Position numbers and translations under genes: made by a program
Notes under the pieces: model-generated
Databases searched by the model: none
What the model was told of the DNA's origin: nothing
Seen by the model: only the letters and a program-made list of their open reading frames with translations
Source: Mesoflavibacter sp037029465
GTDB taxonomy: Bacteria; Bacteroidota; Bacteroidia; Flavobacteriales; Flavobacteriaceae
NCBI RefSeq assembly: GCF_037029465.1
Contig: NZ_JAYMEM010000001.1
Span: 62,001 to 126,000 of the forward strand
Direction: 5' to 3'
Length of the DNA stretch: 64,000 bases
Part shown: one piece after another, positions 1-9,340 of the stretch
How the letters are laid out: every line of letters begins with the position of its first letter
Numbering within the stretch: the stretch's first letter is position 1

Positions 1-1117
1 TGGTTTAGCTTCATATGGAGCTGTACCTACTCTTGGCTTTGGTAGTTTAAACGGTGCAGCTACAGCAATACCTACTGATAATGGTAATGCTGATTTAGGA
101 TTTGAGAAAAACTTTATATTTGATGTAGGGGTTGAATTCTCTTTACTAAACAGAAGATTAAGTGGTGTAATTGATTATTATGAAAGAACTACATCTGACT
201 TATTATTAAATGCTCCTTTATCAAGCTTAGGCGGTGAACCTGATGGTGTAATATTTAGCAACATAGGAGAAATGGTTAATAAAGGGCTTGAAATCAAACT
301 TACTGGCGATATTATTAGAGGAGATAATCCAGGTGATTTTAACCTTACGTTAGGAGGAAACATTGCGTTCTTAGATAATGAAGTTACTAAATTAGTATCA
401 ACACAAGAATCTCCTGATGGAGAAGATATTATAGTAGGTGATAACATTATACGTGTTGGAGAAGAAATTTACACATACAACTTAGTACGTTGGGCTGGTG
501 TAAACCCTGCAAACGGAGAACCTCTTTGGTATGATGCAGATGGAAATATAACTAATCAATATAACGCTGATGACTTACAAGTATTAAGTGGTAAATCACC
601 ATTAGCTAAATTTGATGGTGGTGTTAACTTATTCATGAGTTATAAAGGTTTTGACTTAGCTGCAGATTTCTACTACAAAGTAGGTAATTACGTACAAAAC
701 TTCATGGAATCAAATATGTTAAGTGATGGGCAATCAGTTGATGCTAACCAAAGAGTAGACGCTTTTAATTATTGGAGAAACCCTGGTGATACGAATGTAT
801 TACCTAGTCCATTATATGGTAATGAAGCTCAAAATTCATCTGATAGATGGTTACAGAAAGGAGATTATGTTAGATTAAGAAACTTAACATTAGGGTATAA
901 CCTACCTACTAGTTTTACACAAAAAATGAAAATTGAAAGATTAAGACTATTTTTACAAGGTCAAAATTTATGGACTTATGCTCCTTATTTTAATGGAGAT
1001 CCTGAAGTAGGTATTGGTTCTGGAGAAACAGCTAATGGTGTTGGTTTTGGTAACTACAATTTATACAGTTATCCTCAAGTTCAATCAATTCAAATGGGTG
1101 TAGAATTAACATTTTAA
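1..1117 (+). CDS. SusC/RagA-family TonB-dependent outer membrane receptor, C-terminal part
   Basis: The open frame runs in from the left edge (first full codon at base 2), so only the last ~371 residues are present and the first in-frame ATG at 272 is internal. The sequence is typical of the C-terminal beta-barrel of SusC-like transporters: alternating strands, a DYYERTTSDLLL strand, a segment around WLQKGDYVRLRNLTLGYNLP, a GQNLWTYAPYFNGDPE segment and a final strand ending in aromatic Phe. SusC proteins move oligosaccharides or peptides across the outer membrane with TonB energy. The SusD partner follows after 10 bases, confirming the family. The substrate cannot be read from this fragment. 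Confidence 0.95.
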   Translation, partial: GLASYGAVPTLGFGSLNGAATAIPTDNGNADLGFEKNFIFDVGVEFSLLNRRLSGVIDYYERTTSDLLLNAPLSSLGGEPDGVIFSNIGEMVNKGLEIKLTGDIIRGDNPGDFNLTLGGNIAFLDNEVTKLVSTQESPDGEDIIVGDNIIRVGEEIYTYNLVRWAGVNPANGEPLWYDADGNITNQYNADDLQVLSGKSPLAKFDGGVNLFMSYKGFDLAADFYYKVGNYVQNFMESNMLSDGQSVDANQRVDAFNYWRNPGDTNVLPSPLYGNEAQNSSDRWLQKGDYVRLRNLTLGYNLPTSFTQKMKIERLRLFLQGQNLWTYAPYFNGDPEVGIGSGETANGVGFGNYNLYSYPQVQSIQMGVELTF

Positions 1118-1127
1118 AAAAAAAATT

Positions 1128-2561
1128 ATGAAAAATATATTTAAAACAGTAATACTAGTTTTTGGTGTACTACTTTTTAATTCGTGTGAAGATGAATTAG
1201 AAAAGTTACCTAATGACTCGGTAACACCTGAAACTTTTTATCAAACTCAAGCTGATTTTGAATCAGCTATGAGAGGTGTATATTCAGGGTTCCTAAACGG
1301 ATCTTATTATGGGGGCTCTTTTTTAAGCTTACCAGATATTATGACAAGTAATGTTATAATATCTCCTCAAGGTAGATTAAGTAATCAAGTTTTCTTTGAG
1401 TGGAGGCATGCTCCAAATTTATCTTGGAATTTTATGTACCCTCCATATGTAGTTATTAATAGAAGTAATTTAATTTTAGAGAATATTAATAATCTGCCTG
1501 ATGGTCCAGACAAGACAAACATTATTGGAGAAGCAAAAGCGGCTAGAGCTTTAGCTATGTTTGATTTAGTAAGAGTTTTTTCTGAGATACCTACACAGTC
1601 TTCTGGGGCTTCACAATCATTAGGTATGCCAATAATTACAACAACTGACCCAACCGTTCAAATACCTAGACCTAGTGTGGATGAGTGTTACACTTTCATT
1701 ATCAATGAATTAGAAGAAGCGAAAGGACTTGTTAACTCAGATAACGGTAGTGGTAGAATAAATAAAAACACTGTAAGAGCACTTTTATCTAGAGCTTACT
1801 TATACAATGGTAATGACTTAGAGGCTATTAACGCTGCCAATGAAGTAACTGCTTCTATAGCTTCACTATCAACATTCCCTGGTGTTTGGACAGACTCAAG
1901 TGAAGATGGAGTAATATTTAAAATTAATCAAGATAGAATTTTAGACGGTGTTAGCATAGGTGTTCAATGGAGTCAATCTAATGCAGGTAATGTAGTACCT
2001 GAGTATGTTATGTCTTATGAGTTATTTAATTTATATGGTAATGACGATATAAGAAAGACATCAGGAGCTTACACACAAATTCAATCTGATCAAGCTGGTA
2101 ACCTATACAATACTATAACAAAAATGTTTGGTGAACCAGGTCAAAACAACGGTGTTGTAGATGCTAAAATAATCAGAGCTGCAGAAGTTTATTTAAACAA
2201 AGCAGAAGCACATGCTAATAGAAGTGAGTGGGTTGAAGCATTACAAGCTTTAGATATGGTTAGAAGTAATCGTTATACTGGATTTGTTAGTGGAGGAGAA
2301 ACTGGTCCTGCATTATTAGAAGCTATTAAATTAGAAAGAAGGTTAGAATTATTTGCTGAAGGTCATAGATTTTTTGATTTAAAAAGATGGAATGAACCTG
2401 TTGTTAGAAGTGCAACAGATGGTGATTTCTTTGATGGTAGTGGTACTCCAGCTCCAGCAAACTACTTAACATTACCTGCTGGTAATTACAAATTTCAGAT
2501 GCCAATTCCACAATCTGAAATAAATGTATATCCAGGATTAGAACAAAACCCTGGTTATTAA
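1128..2561 (+). CDS. SusD/RagB-family nutrient-binding outer membrane lipoprotein
   Basis: The 477-residue protein begins with a lipoprotein signal (hydrophobic stretch, then NSC with Cys at residue 20), followed by the SusD start pattern LPNDSVTPETFYQTQADFE. The TPR-like helical core includes EAKAARALAMFDLVR, and the C-terminal SusD pattern is seen in LERRLELFAEGHRFFDLKRW and the closing IPQSEINVYPGLEQNPGY. SusD sits on the cell surface as the lid of the SusC barrel and captures the substrate. It is co-transcribed with the SusC fragment (10-base gap) and with two lipoproteins downstream. The family is certain; the substrate is unknown. Confidence 0.96.
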   Translation: MKNIFKTVILVFGVLLFNSCEDELEKLPNDSVTPETFYQTQADFESAMRGVYSGFLNGSYYGGSFLSLPDIMTSNVIISPQGRLSNQVFFEWRHAPNLSWNFMYPPYVVINRSNLILENINNLPDGPDKTNIIGEAKAARALAMFDLVRVFSEIPTQSSGASQSLGMPIITTTDPTVQIPRPSVDECYTFIINELEEAKGLVNSDNGSGRINKNTVRALLSRAYLYNGNDLEAINAANEVTASIASLSTFPGVWTDSSEDGVIFKINQDRILDGVSIGVQWSQSNAGNVVPEYVMSYELFNLYGNDDIRKTSGAYTQIQSDQAGNLYNTITKMFGEPGQNNGVVDAKIIRAAEVYLNKAEAHANRSEWVEALQALDMVRSNRYTGFVSGGETGPALLEAIKLERRLELFAEGHRFFDLKRWNEPVVRSATDGDFFDGSGTPAPANYLTLPAGNYKFQMPIPQSEINVYPGLEQNPGY

Positions 2562-2578
2562 TCTAAAATTTTAAAAAA

Positions 2579-3448
2579 ATGAAAAATAATTTAATTATAT
2601 TAAGTCTATCTTTATTAGTATTCATTTTTTCATGTAGCGAAAAAGATATGGAATACAGTAACGTAGACTTTGACTCAGAAACATTTGTTGCGTTTACTAA
2701 TGAGCAACTATCTGTTAACGAATTGGTAAATAATCCTATCGAAGTTGAGGCATTATATGCTGCTAGCAGAAGTAGTGCTATGAATATTTCAGTACCTTTT
2801 ACAATATCTGGAGACGCTGTAGAAGGAGTAGATTATACAATAGTTGATAACAAATCATCTTATAATTTTTCACCAGATCAATTATCAGATTCTATATTCA
2901 TAATGCCAATAGACAATTCTGAATCTGACGGAGATAAAGAAATAGTAATCACTTTAAATTCTAATGGTGTTTATTTAGGTTATCCAGGACCTGACAACAA
3001 CAACAAAACTATTACAATTACAATAGTAGATGATGACTGTCCTTATACTTTAGAAGAGTTAGGAGCAGCTTCTTGGTCTGGATCAGATAACGCTGGAGGA
3101 AGCGAAGGACCAAACGATAGTCAAATAACTACAAGTTATGATGTTTCAAGCTCGACATTTACAATGGAAGGAATAGCTTATGGGTGGTTAACTAACACAA
3201 ACTATTGGGATGAAGTTGTTGTAGATAGCTATCCTGTAGTAGTTGACTTTAATACAACTACTGGTGAATTAACTATTGCTACACAACCTTTATGTAATAC
3301 TACATGGGTAGGAGCACCACAACCTGCTTACAGCATACAAGCTACAGGAACTTATGAATCTTGCTCAGAAACTATGACTATTAACTGGGATTTAATCCAA
3401 GGTGGTGGTATTTTAAGATCATATACAGAAACAATAACTAAAAACTAA
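2579..3448 (+). CDS. Surface lipoprotein with Calx-beta-like domain, SusE/F position
   Basis: The 289-residue protein has a lipoprotein signal with Cys at about residue 19 (FSCSEKD). Residues ~50-150 resemble a Calx-beta or similar immunoglobulin-like repeat: VPFTISGDAVEGVDYTI followed by an ITITIVDDDCP end. The C-terminal half (~155-289) is a beta-rich module with an aromatic patch (YGWLTNTNYW) and two Cys that may pair. It lies 17 bases after susD in the same operon, the place where SusE/SusF-type surface ligand-binding proteins occur, so a substrate-binding role is inferred. It shares its two-part architecture with the next gene. Confidence 0.75.
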   Translation: MKNNLIILSLSLLVFIFSCSEKDMEYSNVDFDSETFVAFTNEQLSVNELVNNPIEVEALYAASRSSAMNISVPFTISGDAVEGVDYTIVDNKSSYNFSPDQLSDSIFIMPIDNSESDGDKEIVITLNSNGVYLGYPGPDNNNKTITITIVDDDCPYTLEELGAASWSGSDNAGGSEGPNDSQITTSYDVSSSTFTMEGIAYGWLTNTNYWDEVVVDSYPVVVDFNTTTGELTIATQPLCNTTWVGAPQPAYSIQATGTYESCSETMTINWDLIQGGGILRSYTETITKN

Positions 3449-3452
3449 AAAA

Positions 3453-4259
3453 ATGAAATATTTTAAAAGTATATTTTATCTCTTAACAATTAGTTTGGCT
3501 CTTACGTCATGTGATAGAGATTTAATTGAAACAGATATAGATAGTATTCCTAACACTCTTTTCTTTTTAGATGATGGAGGAATTCTTCAAGTAGAAGAAG
3601 GTGAGCTTAATCAATTTGATATAGATATCAATGCAACTGCACTACCTAGTACAAATGTTCCTTATTCTATTACAATAGACGAAGACAATTCTACTGCTAT
3701 TGAAGGTGTAGATTTTGATATTGTAACTAATAATCTTGTTTTACCTTCAGGTCAAATAGCTACTCAATATTCAATAGTAGGTGATTTTAACAATGCTTCT
3801 ACAAATGGTAAAATGGTTGTTTTCAATCTTTCTAGCGCAGAAGCTAAAATTGGTAATACAAATCAATTTACTCTTCAGTTATTTAAATCTTGTCCTTTTG
3901 AAGGTTTAAATACAACTTCTTATGACGTAGATGTGTTTGCTTTTGACGATCAAGCGCCAAGCCATTCTGTTACATTAGTACCTGTAGCTGGCACAGATAA
4001 TCAATGGACTGTAACATCAAGTTGGGGACCAGATTTTGTTGCTTGGGCTACGGGTGATCCAAGTTACAGTGGGGCGTTCCTTTATTCAGGCACTATTGTT
4101 CTAAATGATGATTATACTGTTGATTTTATCGGTAATGATGCATGGGCTACAGGTGGATCAGGTAATTATTCTCCTTGCACACAAGTATTTGATATAACGT
4201 TAACGCAGGGATTATTTACAACTTCATTTACTACTCAGGTTGTAATGAGTCCTAATTAA
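3453..4259 (+). CDS. Surface lipoprotein with Calx-beta-like domain, paralogue of the preceding gene
   Basis: The 268-residue protein has a lipoprotein signal ending ALTSC (Cys ~20). Residues ~45-145 carry the same pattern as the upstream neighbour (VPYSITIDEDNSTAIEGVDF, then a strand ending in a CPF motif), so the two genes look like diverged duplicates. The C-terminal part has Trp-rich beta strands (WGPDFVAWATGDPSYSG) that could form a binding face. It starts 4 bases after the upstream stop and is followed by a strong terminator, so it is the last gene of the SusC/D operon. The function, surface ligand binding, is inferred from context only. Confidence 0.72.
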   Translation: MKYFKSIFYLLTISLALTSCDRDLIETDIDSIPNTLFFLDDGGILQVEEGELNQFDIDINATALPSTNVPYSITIDEDNSTAIEGVDFDIVTNNLVLPSGQIATQYSIVGDFNNASTNGKMVVFNLSSAEAKIGNTNQFTLQLFKSCPFEGLNTTSYDVDVFAFDDQAPSHSVTLVPVAGTDNQWTVTSSWGPDFVAWATGDPSYSGAFLYSGTIVLNDDYTVDFIGNDAWATGGSGNYSPCTQVFDITLTQGLFTTSFTTQVVMSPN

Positions 4260-4280
4260 ATAGAATTCATAAAATTTTAA

Positions 4281-4315
4281 AAAAGTCAGAGATTTAAATC
4301 TCTGACTTTTTTTTT
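4281..4315 (+). terminator. Rho-independent terminator of the SusC/SusD operon
   Basis: A perfect 30-base palindrome at 4281-4310 (arm AAAAGTCAGAGATTT) is followed by an uninterrupted T run to 4315. It lies 21 bases past the last operon stop and separates the operon from the protease gene. Confidence 0.9.
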
Positions 4316-4335
4316 ATCTAATAGTTATAAATAAT

Positions 4336-4343
4336 TATATTTG
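4336..4343 (+). promoter_or_regulatory. Bacteroidota-type -7 promoter element for the S8 protease gene
   Basis: TATATTTG matches the Bacteroidota consensus TAnnTTTG and lies 16 bases before the ATG, just past the upstream terminator. No good TTTG -33 box is visible at the expected distance. Confidence 0.5.
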
Positions 4344-4359
4344 TAATAAAAAGTACACA

Positions 4360-6300
4360 ATGAAAAAAATATTATTACCAATTATTTTTTTAGTAAACTT
4401 TAGCCTTTTTTCACAAACAGATTCTGAAAAAGATAAAATTATACAATCAAACGATGTTAAATCTTTGACTAATCTTAAGTTGATAATAGACAAAAGAAAT
4501 AAAAAAATAAATCAAGAAATCAATGAGTTTATTAAAATAAATAACTCTATCAGTAAAAGTTTTAAAACTGAAACTAATTTTTTTAAAATAAAATACATAA
4601 TTGATAATAAACCTGTATATATTTCAACAGAGAATGCCTCAGAAGCAATTGCAACAAGAACAAACTTTCTTCATAATGGTGGGGCTTTAGGATTAAATTT
4701 AGAAGGGCAAAATATGCATATAGCAATTTGGGATCAAGGTTCTGCTCTATCTTCTCACCAAGAATTTGCTGATGATAATGTAATACCTAACTCAAGAGTA
4801 AACACTCCTGATTATTCCCCTTCAAATTCTGAAAATTTCCATGCTACTCATGTAGCTGGTACAATTGTAGCAAAAGGAATAGTTTCTAATGCTAAAGGTA
4901 TGGCTCCTCAAGCAACATTAACATCATACGATTGGGATTTTGATGATTCAGAAGCTCTAAATCAAGCTTCAAATAACGGACTTTTGATATCTAATCACTC
5001 TTACGGAGTTCCGGTTAGTGTTAATGGAACTCAAAATGCTCCTACTTGGATGATGGGTTGTTATAATACAGATGCTGCTATATGGGACAATGTAGCATAC
5101 AATGCTCCTTATTATCTAATGGTTGCTTCAGCTGGAAATAATGGTTCTGATACATATAGTGGCGGATTAGCAAATAATTATGATAAACTAACTACTAATA
5201 AAAACAGTAAAAATAATTTGGTAGTAGCAAACGCAAATAATCCTCTTATAAACCCAGATGGTAGTGGTCAAATGTTAAATCTTTTTATTAATACTAGTAG
5301 TAGTCAGGGTCCATCTGATGATGGAAGGGTTAAACCTGATATCACTGGTGATGGCACAAATGTACTTTCTACCTTAGACTCTAACACCTCTGCTTATGGC
5401 AGTCTAACAGGAACTTCTATGTCTTCTCCAAACGTTGCTGGTTCACTTTTACTTTTACAACAATATTACAACCAACTATACGGTAATTACATGAGAGCTT
5501 CTACCCTAAAAGGATTAGTATGTCATACCGCAGATGATAATGGTTCTAGTCCTGGTCCTGATCCCATATTTGGATGGGGCTTACTTAATACTAAAGTAGC
5601 TGCAGAAACAATTCAAAAGTCAAGTAATTCTCAAGCTATAGTGCAAGAATTAGTGTTGAACAACAATGATATATTTTCATTTCAAATTAATGTGGACTCA
5701 GGAACTCCGCTAATTGCAACTTTATGTTGGACAGATCCTCCAGGTACTCCTCAAGACGGTCAGTTAAATAGTAGCACACCTGCACTAGTTAACGATTTAG
5801 ATATAAGAATAATTGACGATTCTAACACTACATATTTTCCTTGGAAATTACAACTTAGTAACGTTGCAGGCCTAGCGGTTAAGGGAGATAATATTGTTGA
5901 CAACGTGGAAAGAATAAACATAGATACCCCACAATCAGGTTCTTATACAGTAGTAATATCTCACAAGGGTAATCTTACAGATAATCTACAAAATTACTCA
6001 CTTATAGTTACAGGATCAAATTTATCAAGTTCTTTAAGTGTTGAAGAAGTAAATAATAATGACTTTGTTGTATGGCCTAACCCGGCAACGAATAAAATTA
6101 ACTATAAATTTAATAAACCAGCTAAAACTGAAATAACAATGTTTGACATGTTAGGAAGATCTGTTTATAATTCTTCTATTGATATTCAATCAAGTTTAAA
6201 TAGTGGTCAAATAGATACTTCTAATCTTGAAAGAGGTGTTTATTTACTGAAGTTTATTCAAGGAAATAACGAAGTCACAAAAAGAATAATAATTGAATAA
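4360..6300 (+). CDS. Secreted subtilisin-like (S8) serine protease with T9SS type A sorting domain
   Basis: The 646-residue protein starts with a signal peptide (cleavage near residue 19, LFSQ). The subtilase domain shows the triad: Asp125 in IAIWDQG, His161 in HATHVAGT and Ser353 in GTSMSSPNVAG, with oxyanion Asn260 in SAGNNG. Residues ~420-555 form a beta-rich P-like domain (CWTDPPGTPQ ... YSLIVTGS). The last ~75 residues are a type IX secretion sorting domain (VWPNPATNKINYKF, GRSVYNS, LERGVYLLKF, KRIIIE). It is therefore exported through the Por system and anchored or released outside the cell. It sits right after a SusC/D operon, which suggests, but does not prove, joint protein or peptide use. 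Confidence 0.95.
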   Translation: MKKILLPIIFLVNFSLFSQTDSEKDKIIQSNDVKSLTNLKLIIDKRNKKINQEINEFIKINNSISKSFKTETNFFKIKYIIDNKPVYISTENASEAIATRTNFLHNGGALGLNLEGQNMHIAIWDQGSALSSHQEFADDNVIPNSRVNTPDYSPSNSENFHATHVAGTIVAKGIVSNAKGMAPQATLTSYDWDFDDSEALNQASNNGLLISNHSYGVPVSVNGTQNAPTWMMGCYNTDAAIWDNVAYNAPYYLMVASAGNNGSDTYSGGLANNYDKLTTNKNSKNNLVVANANNPLINPDGSGQMLNLFINTSSSQGPSDDGRVKPDITGDGTNVLSTLDSNTSAYGSLTGTSMSSPNVAGSLLLLQQYYNQLYGNYMRASTLKGLVCHTADDNGSSPGPDPIFGWGLLNTKVAAETIQKSSNSQAIVQELVLNNNDIFSFQINVDSGTPLIATLCWTDPPGTPQDGQLNSSTPALVNDLDIRIIDDSNTTYFPWKLQLSNVAGLAVKGDNIVDNVERINIDTPQSGSYTVVISHKGNLTDNLQNYSLIVTGSNLSSSLSVEEVNNNDFVVWPNPATNKINYKFNKPAKTEITMFDMLGRSVYNSSIDIQSSLNSGQIDTSNLERGVYLLKFIQGNNEVTKRIIIE

Positions 6301-6306
6301 AAAATT

Positions 6307-6335
6307 AAAGCTACTTTTTTTAAGTAGCTTTTTTT
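6307..6335 (+). terminator. Rho-independent terminator after the S8 protease
   Basis: Stem AAAGCTACTT / AAGTAGCTTT (6307-6316 with 6322-6331) around a five-T loop, followed by more T residues. It lies just past the protease stop codon. Confidence 0.88.
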
Positions 6336-6348
6336 ATACCTTTACCCC

Positions 6349-7083
6349 ATGCAAAACACTACTCAGATATTTGGTTTAAGAGCAATTATAGAAGCTATAA
6401 ATGCGGGTAAAGATATAGACAAGGTCTTTTTACAAAAAGGATTAAAAGGTGAACTATTTAAAGAACTAGAATCTTTAATTAATCAAAACAGAATTAATGC
6501 CTCTTACGTTCCTGTTGAAAAACTAAATAGATTAACACAAAACAATCATCAAGGTGCAGTTGCTCAAATTTCGCCTATAAAGTTTTATGATATTGAAGAG
6601 TTGTATGAAAAAATTTTAGAAAAGACTTCTACTCCACTCTATTTACTTCTAGATCAATTAAGTGATGTACGTAATTTTGGCGCAATTATAAGAACAGCAG
6701 AATGTACAGGTGTAAATGGTATTATCATCCAATCTAAAGGATCTGCTCCTGTTAACGGAGATACTATTAAAACAAGTGCTGGAGCTGTATTTAAAGTTCC
6801 TATTTGTCGTGTTTCACATATTAAAGATGCTGTTTTCTTTTTACAAGCATCTGGAGTTAAAGTTATTGCTGCTACCGAAAAAACAGATGATACTCTTTAC
6901 GATGTCGACTTTAAAGACGCTTGTGCTATAATTATGGGATCTGAAGGTAGAGGTATTAATCCTTCTGTCATCAAAGTTGCAGATTACAAAGCTAAATTAC
7001 CTTTACTTGGTGAAATAGAATCGTTAAATGTTTCTGTTGCTTGTGGTGCCTTTTTGTATGAAGCTGTAAGACAAAGACGCTAA
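6349..7083 (+). CDS. rlmB: 23S rRNA (guanosine-2'-O-)-methyltransferase RlmB, SpoU/TrmH family
   Basis: The 244-residue protein has the normal family length. An N-terminal substrate-binding domain (IFGLRAIIEAI, NNHQGAVAQI) is followed by the SPOUT knot motifs: DVRNFGAIIRTAECTGVNG (motif 1), IIMGSEGRGI (motif 2) and LPLLGEIESLNVSVACGAF (motif 3). RlmB methylates the 2'-O of G2251 in 23S rRNA. A promoter-like TACCTTTA lies only 5 bases before the ATG, so the leader would be very short. The stop overlaps the stop of the convergent rhomboid gene. TrmH-group relatives share these motifs, so the exact target is inferred. Confidence 0.92.
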   Translation: MQNTTQIFGLRAIIEAINAGKDIDKVFLQKGLKGELFKELESLINQNRINASYVPVEKLNRLTQNNHQGAVAQISPIKFYDIEELYEKILEKTSTPLYLLLDQLSDVRNFGAIIRTAECTGVNGIIIQSKGSAPVNGDTIKTSAGAVFKVPICRVSHIKDAVFFLQASGVKVIAATEKTDDTLYDVDFKDACAIIMGSEGRGINPSVIKVADYKAKLPLLGEIESLNVSVACGAFLYEAVRQRR

Positions 7084-7829
7084 TCCTTTTTATTTTCTTT
7101 AAAAGTATATTTTATTTCTATTGAATTTTGAACTGAAGGATCCTCTTCTACTTCAACGTCTTCTTCTTTAGTTTCAATAAAATTACCGTTTTCATCAAAG
7201 TGCTTTAAAAAATCATCATCTTCTTCATTGTAGTTAGGCTGTTCCCAAACGTATCTTTTTGGCTTTGCTATTTGCTTTCTAAAAATTAAAGCAAAAAACA
7301 AACCTGTTATTAATCCAGATAGATGTCCTTCCCAAGAAATACCTTCCTTTAATGGTAGCACATCCCAAACCATACTTCCGTAGAGAAAAACAACGAGCAT
7401 AGATAAAGCTACTAGCCTATAATGTTTTGCAAAAACACCTTTAAAGAAGATAAAACTAGCTAAAACATAAATTAATCCGCTGGCGCCAATATGATATGAC
7501 GGACGACCAATACACCATGTTAAAAAACCCGAAAGTAATATACCGTATCCTAAAACTTTAAATGCTATCGGTCTGTAAAAATAGAATAAAGCTGCTGAAA
7601 GAATAAATAACGGTATTGTGTTATGGTACAAATGACTAATCCCGCCATGTATAAAAGGACTAAACAAAATACCTTTTAAACCTGAAAGTTTTTGAGGATA
7701 AATACCTAATTTATTTAAACTGAAACCAAAACGAATTTCGATAGCAAAAATAAGCCAAATTAGCATTACAAATCCTAACGGATAAAGTAATACTTCTGGA
7801 CTGTATTTAAATTGTTCTTTTTGTTTCAT
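7080..7829 (-). CDS. Rhomboid-family intramembrane serine protease
   Basis: The 249-residue protein has about six membrane segments. The catalytic dyad is visible: Ser117 in HIGASGLIYVL and His169 in WEGHLSGLITG. The rhomboid HxxxN-type motif is present in HGGISHLYHNTIPLF (residues 61-75), which helps form the oxyanion site. An acidic cytoplasmic tail (residues ~200-240) follows. Rhomboids cut transmembrane substrates in or near the membrane; the substrate here is unknown. The gene runs convergent to rlmB with overlapping stop codons and no terminator between them. Confidence 0.93.
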   Translation of the reverse strand: MKQKEQFKYSPEVLLYPLGFVMLIWLIFAIEIRFGFSLNKLGIYPQKLSGLKGILFSPFIHGGISHLYHNTIPLFILSAALFYFYRPIAFKVLGYGILLSGFLTWCIGRPSYHIGASGLIYVLASFIFFKGVFAKHYRLVALSMLVVFLYGSMVWDVLPLKEGISWEGHLSGLITGLFFALIFRKQIAKPKRYVWEQPNYNEEDDDFLKHFDENGNFIETKEEDVEVEEDPSVQNSIEIKYTFKENKKD

Positions 7830-7892
7830 TATAGTGAATATAGCAAATAGTTAACCAACTTTGAAGTGTTGTAAAATTGTCAGCTAGTAAGT

Positions 7893-7985
7893 GCGTGAGG
7901 GATTAAGCAATTGTTGGAGCACATCTTTGATTGCGACTTGCGAAAGCCCGACTTTTTTTGAACTTTTCTCAAAAAAAGGCACGCC
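7893..7985 (+). repeat. Structured repeat copy 1 (REP-like), upstream of rarA
   Basis: A 93-base element that starts GCGTGAGGGATTAAG, has a central GGAGCACATCTTTGATTGCG block and a GAAAGCCCGAC block, then a hairpin (TTTTTTTGA / TCAAAAAAA), and ends GGCACGCC. The outer ends pair (GCGTG with CACGC). Copy 2 lies in inverted orientation at 9341-9435 and is nearly identical over the ~54-base core (7899-7952 here). Copy 3 is at 26505-26593. A short ORF read across this element on the minus strand is not considered real. Confidence 0.85.
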
Positions 7986-8052
7986 ATAACAAAGTTAATA
8001 AGTTGTTTGATTGTAATTATTGTTTTAAAAAAGTTTGATTTAATTTTACAAG

Positions 8053-9330
8053 ATGAACACGCCTTTAGCCGAAAGATTAAGACCACAAACGTTGGATGAT
8101 TACATTAGTCAGCAACATTTAGTGGGCAAAAACGGAACGTTAACCAAACACATCCAACAAGGGTTAATCCCATCGATGATACTTTGGGGACCACCAGGAA
8201 TTGGAAAAACTACATTGGCAAACATCATTGCTAACACGTCTAATCGTCCGTTTTATCAATTAAGCGCCATTGCTTCTGGAGTGAAAGACGTTAGAGATGT
8301 TATTAATAAAGCAAAGGAAAGCGGCGGATTATTTACGGCTAAAAACCCAATTTTGTTTATTGATGAGATTCATCGTTTTAGCAAATCGCAACAAGATAGT
8401 TTACTACAAGCGGTAGAAAAAGGTTGGGTAACTTTAATTGGTGCTACTACAGAAAACCCAAGTTTTGAAGTTATCTCGGCATTATTGTCACGTTGTCAGG
8501 TTTATATTTTAAAAGAATTTGAAAAAACCGATTTAGAGGCGCTTTTAAACCGTGCAATTGAAAAAGATGAGATCTTATCCAGAAAAAACATAAAACTTAA
8601 AGAAACTAGTGCTTTATTACGTCTTTCTGGCGGTGATGCTAGAAAATTACTTAACATTTTTGAACTTATCATTAACGCAGAAGATAGCGACAAGATTGTT
8701 GTTACCGATAAAATGGTGATGGATAAAGTAGAAAGTAATACCGTACGATACGATAAAACTGGCGAGCAGCATTATGATATTATTTCTGCATTTATAAAAT
8801 CTATACGTGGTAGTGATCCCAATGCTGCTGTTTACTATTTAGCACGTATGGTTGAAGGCGGCGAAGATGTAAAATTTATAGCAAGACGTATGTTAATTTT
8901 AGCTAGTGAAGATATTGGTAATGCCAATCCAACTGCTTTGGTTATTGCCAATAGTACATTTCAAGCAGTATCAACAATTGGTTATCCAGAATCTAGGATT
9001 ATTCTTAGCCAATGTGCTACTTATTTAGCGTGTTCGCCAAAAAGTAATGCGGCGTATATGGCAATAAATAATGCGCAACAATTAGTCAAACAAACCGGAG
9101 ATTTAAGTATACCTCTTAACATACGTAATGCGCCAACAAAACTAATGAAAGACATTGGTTATGGCGAAGACTACAAATACAGTCACAATTACGCTAATAA
9201 TTTTGCTGCACAAGAGTTTTTACCCAAAGAAATTGCAAATACACCATTATACCAACCTAGTAATAATGCTAGAGAAAATGCGCAACGTGAATTTTTAAAA
9301 CAGCGCTGGAAAGATAAATATGGGTATTAA
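8053..9330 (+). CDS. rarA: Replication-associated recombination protein A (RarA/MgsA), AAA+ ATPase
   Basis: The 425-residue protein matches RarA/MgsA/WRNIP1 along its full length: N-terminal PLAERLRPQTLDDYISQQHLVG, Walker A GPPGIGKT (~47-54), Walker B FIDEIHRF, sensor 1 GATTENPSFE, and the C-terminal tetramerisation domain (HYDIISAFIKSIRGSDPNAA, ARRMLILASEDIGNANP). RarA acts at stalled replication forks and in recombination. The gene stands alone and is bracketed by two inverted copies of a structured repeat. The start at 8053 fits the family's N-terminus. Confidence 0.96.
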   Translation: MNTPLAERLRPQTLDDYISQQHLVGKNGTLTKHIQQGLIPSMILWGPPGIGKTTLANIIANTSNRPFYQLSAIASGVKDVRDVINKAKESGGLFTAKNPILFIDEIHRFSKSQQDSLLQAVEKGWVTLIGATTENPSFEVISALLSRCQVYILKEFEKTDLEALLNRAIEKDEILSRKNIKLKETSALLRLSGGDARKLLNIFELIINAEDSDKIVVTDKMVMDKVESNTVRYDKTGEQHYDIISAFIKSIRGSDPNAAVYYLARMVEGGEDVKFIARRMLILASEDIGNANPTALVIANSTFQAVSTIGYPESRIILSQCATYLACSPKSNAAYMAINNAQQLVKQTGDLSIPLNIRNAPTKLMKDIGYGEDYKYSHNYANNFAAQEFLPKEIANTPLYQPSNNARENAQREFLKQRWKDKYGY

Positions 9331-9340
9331 AATGTTTTGG

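Noticed and set aside
1..4259. Polysaccharide utilisation locus with glycoside hydrolases
   Set aside because: Only SusC/D and lipoproteins are present in the window; no carbohydrate-active enzyme is visible, so the term is not used.
7880..8086. 68-codon minus-strand ORF upstream of rarA
   Set aside because: It is made up mostly of structured repeat copy 1 and overlaps the rarA start; no protein-like features.
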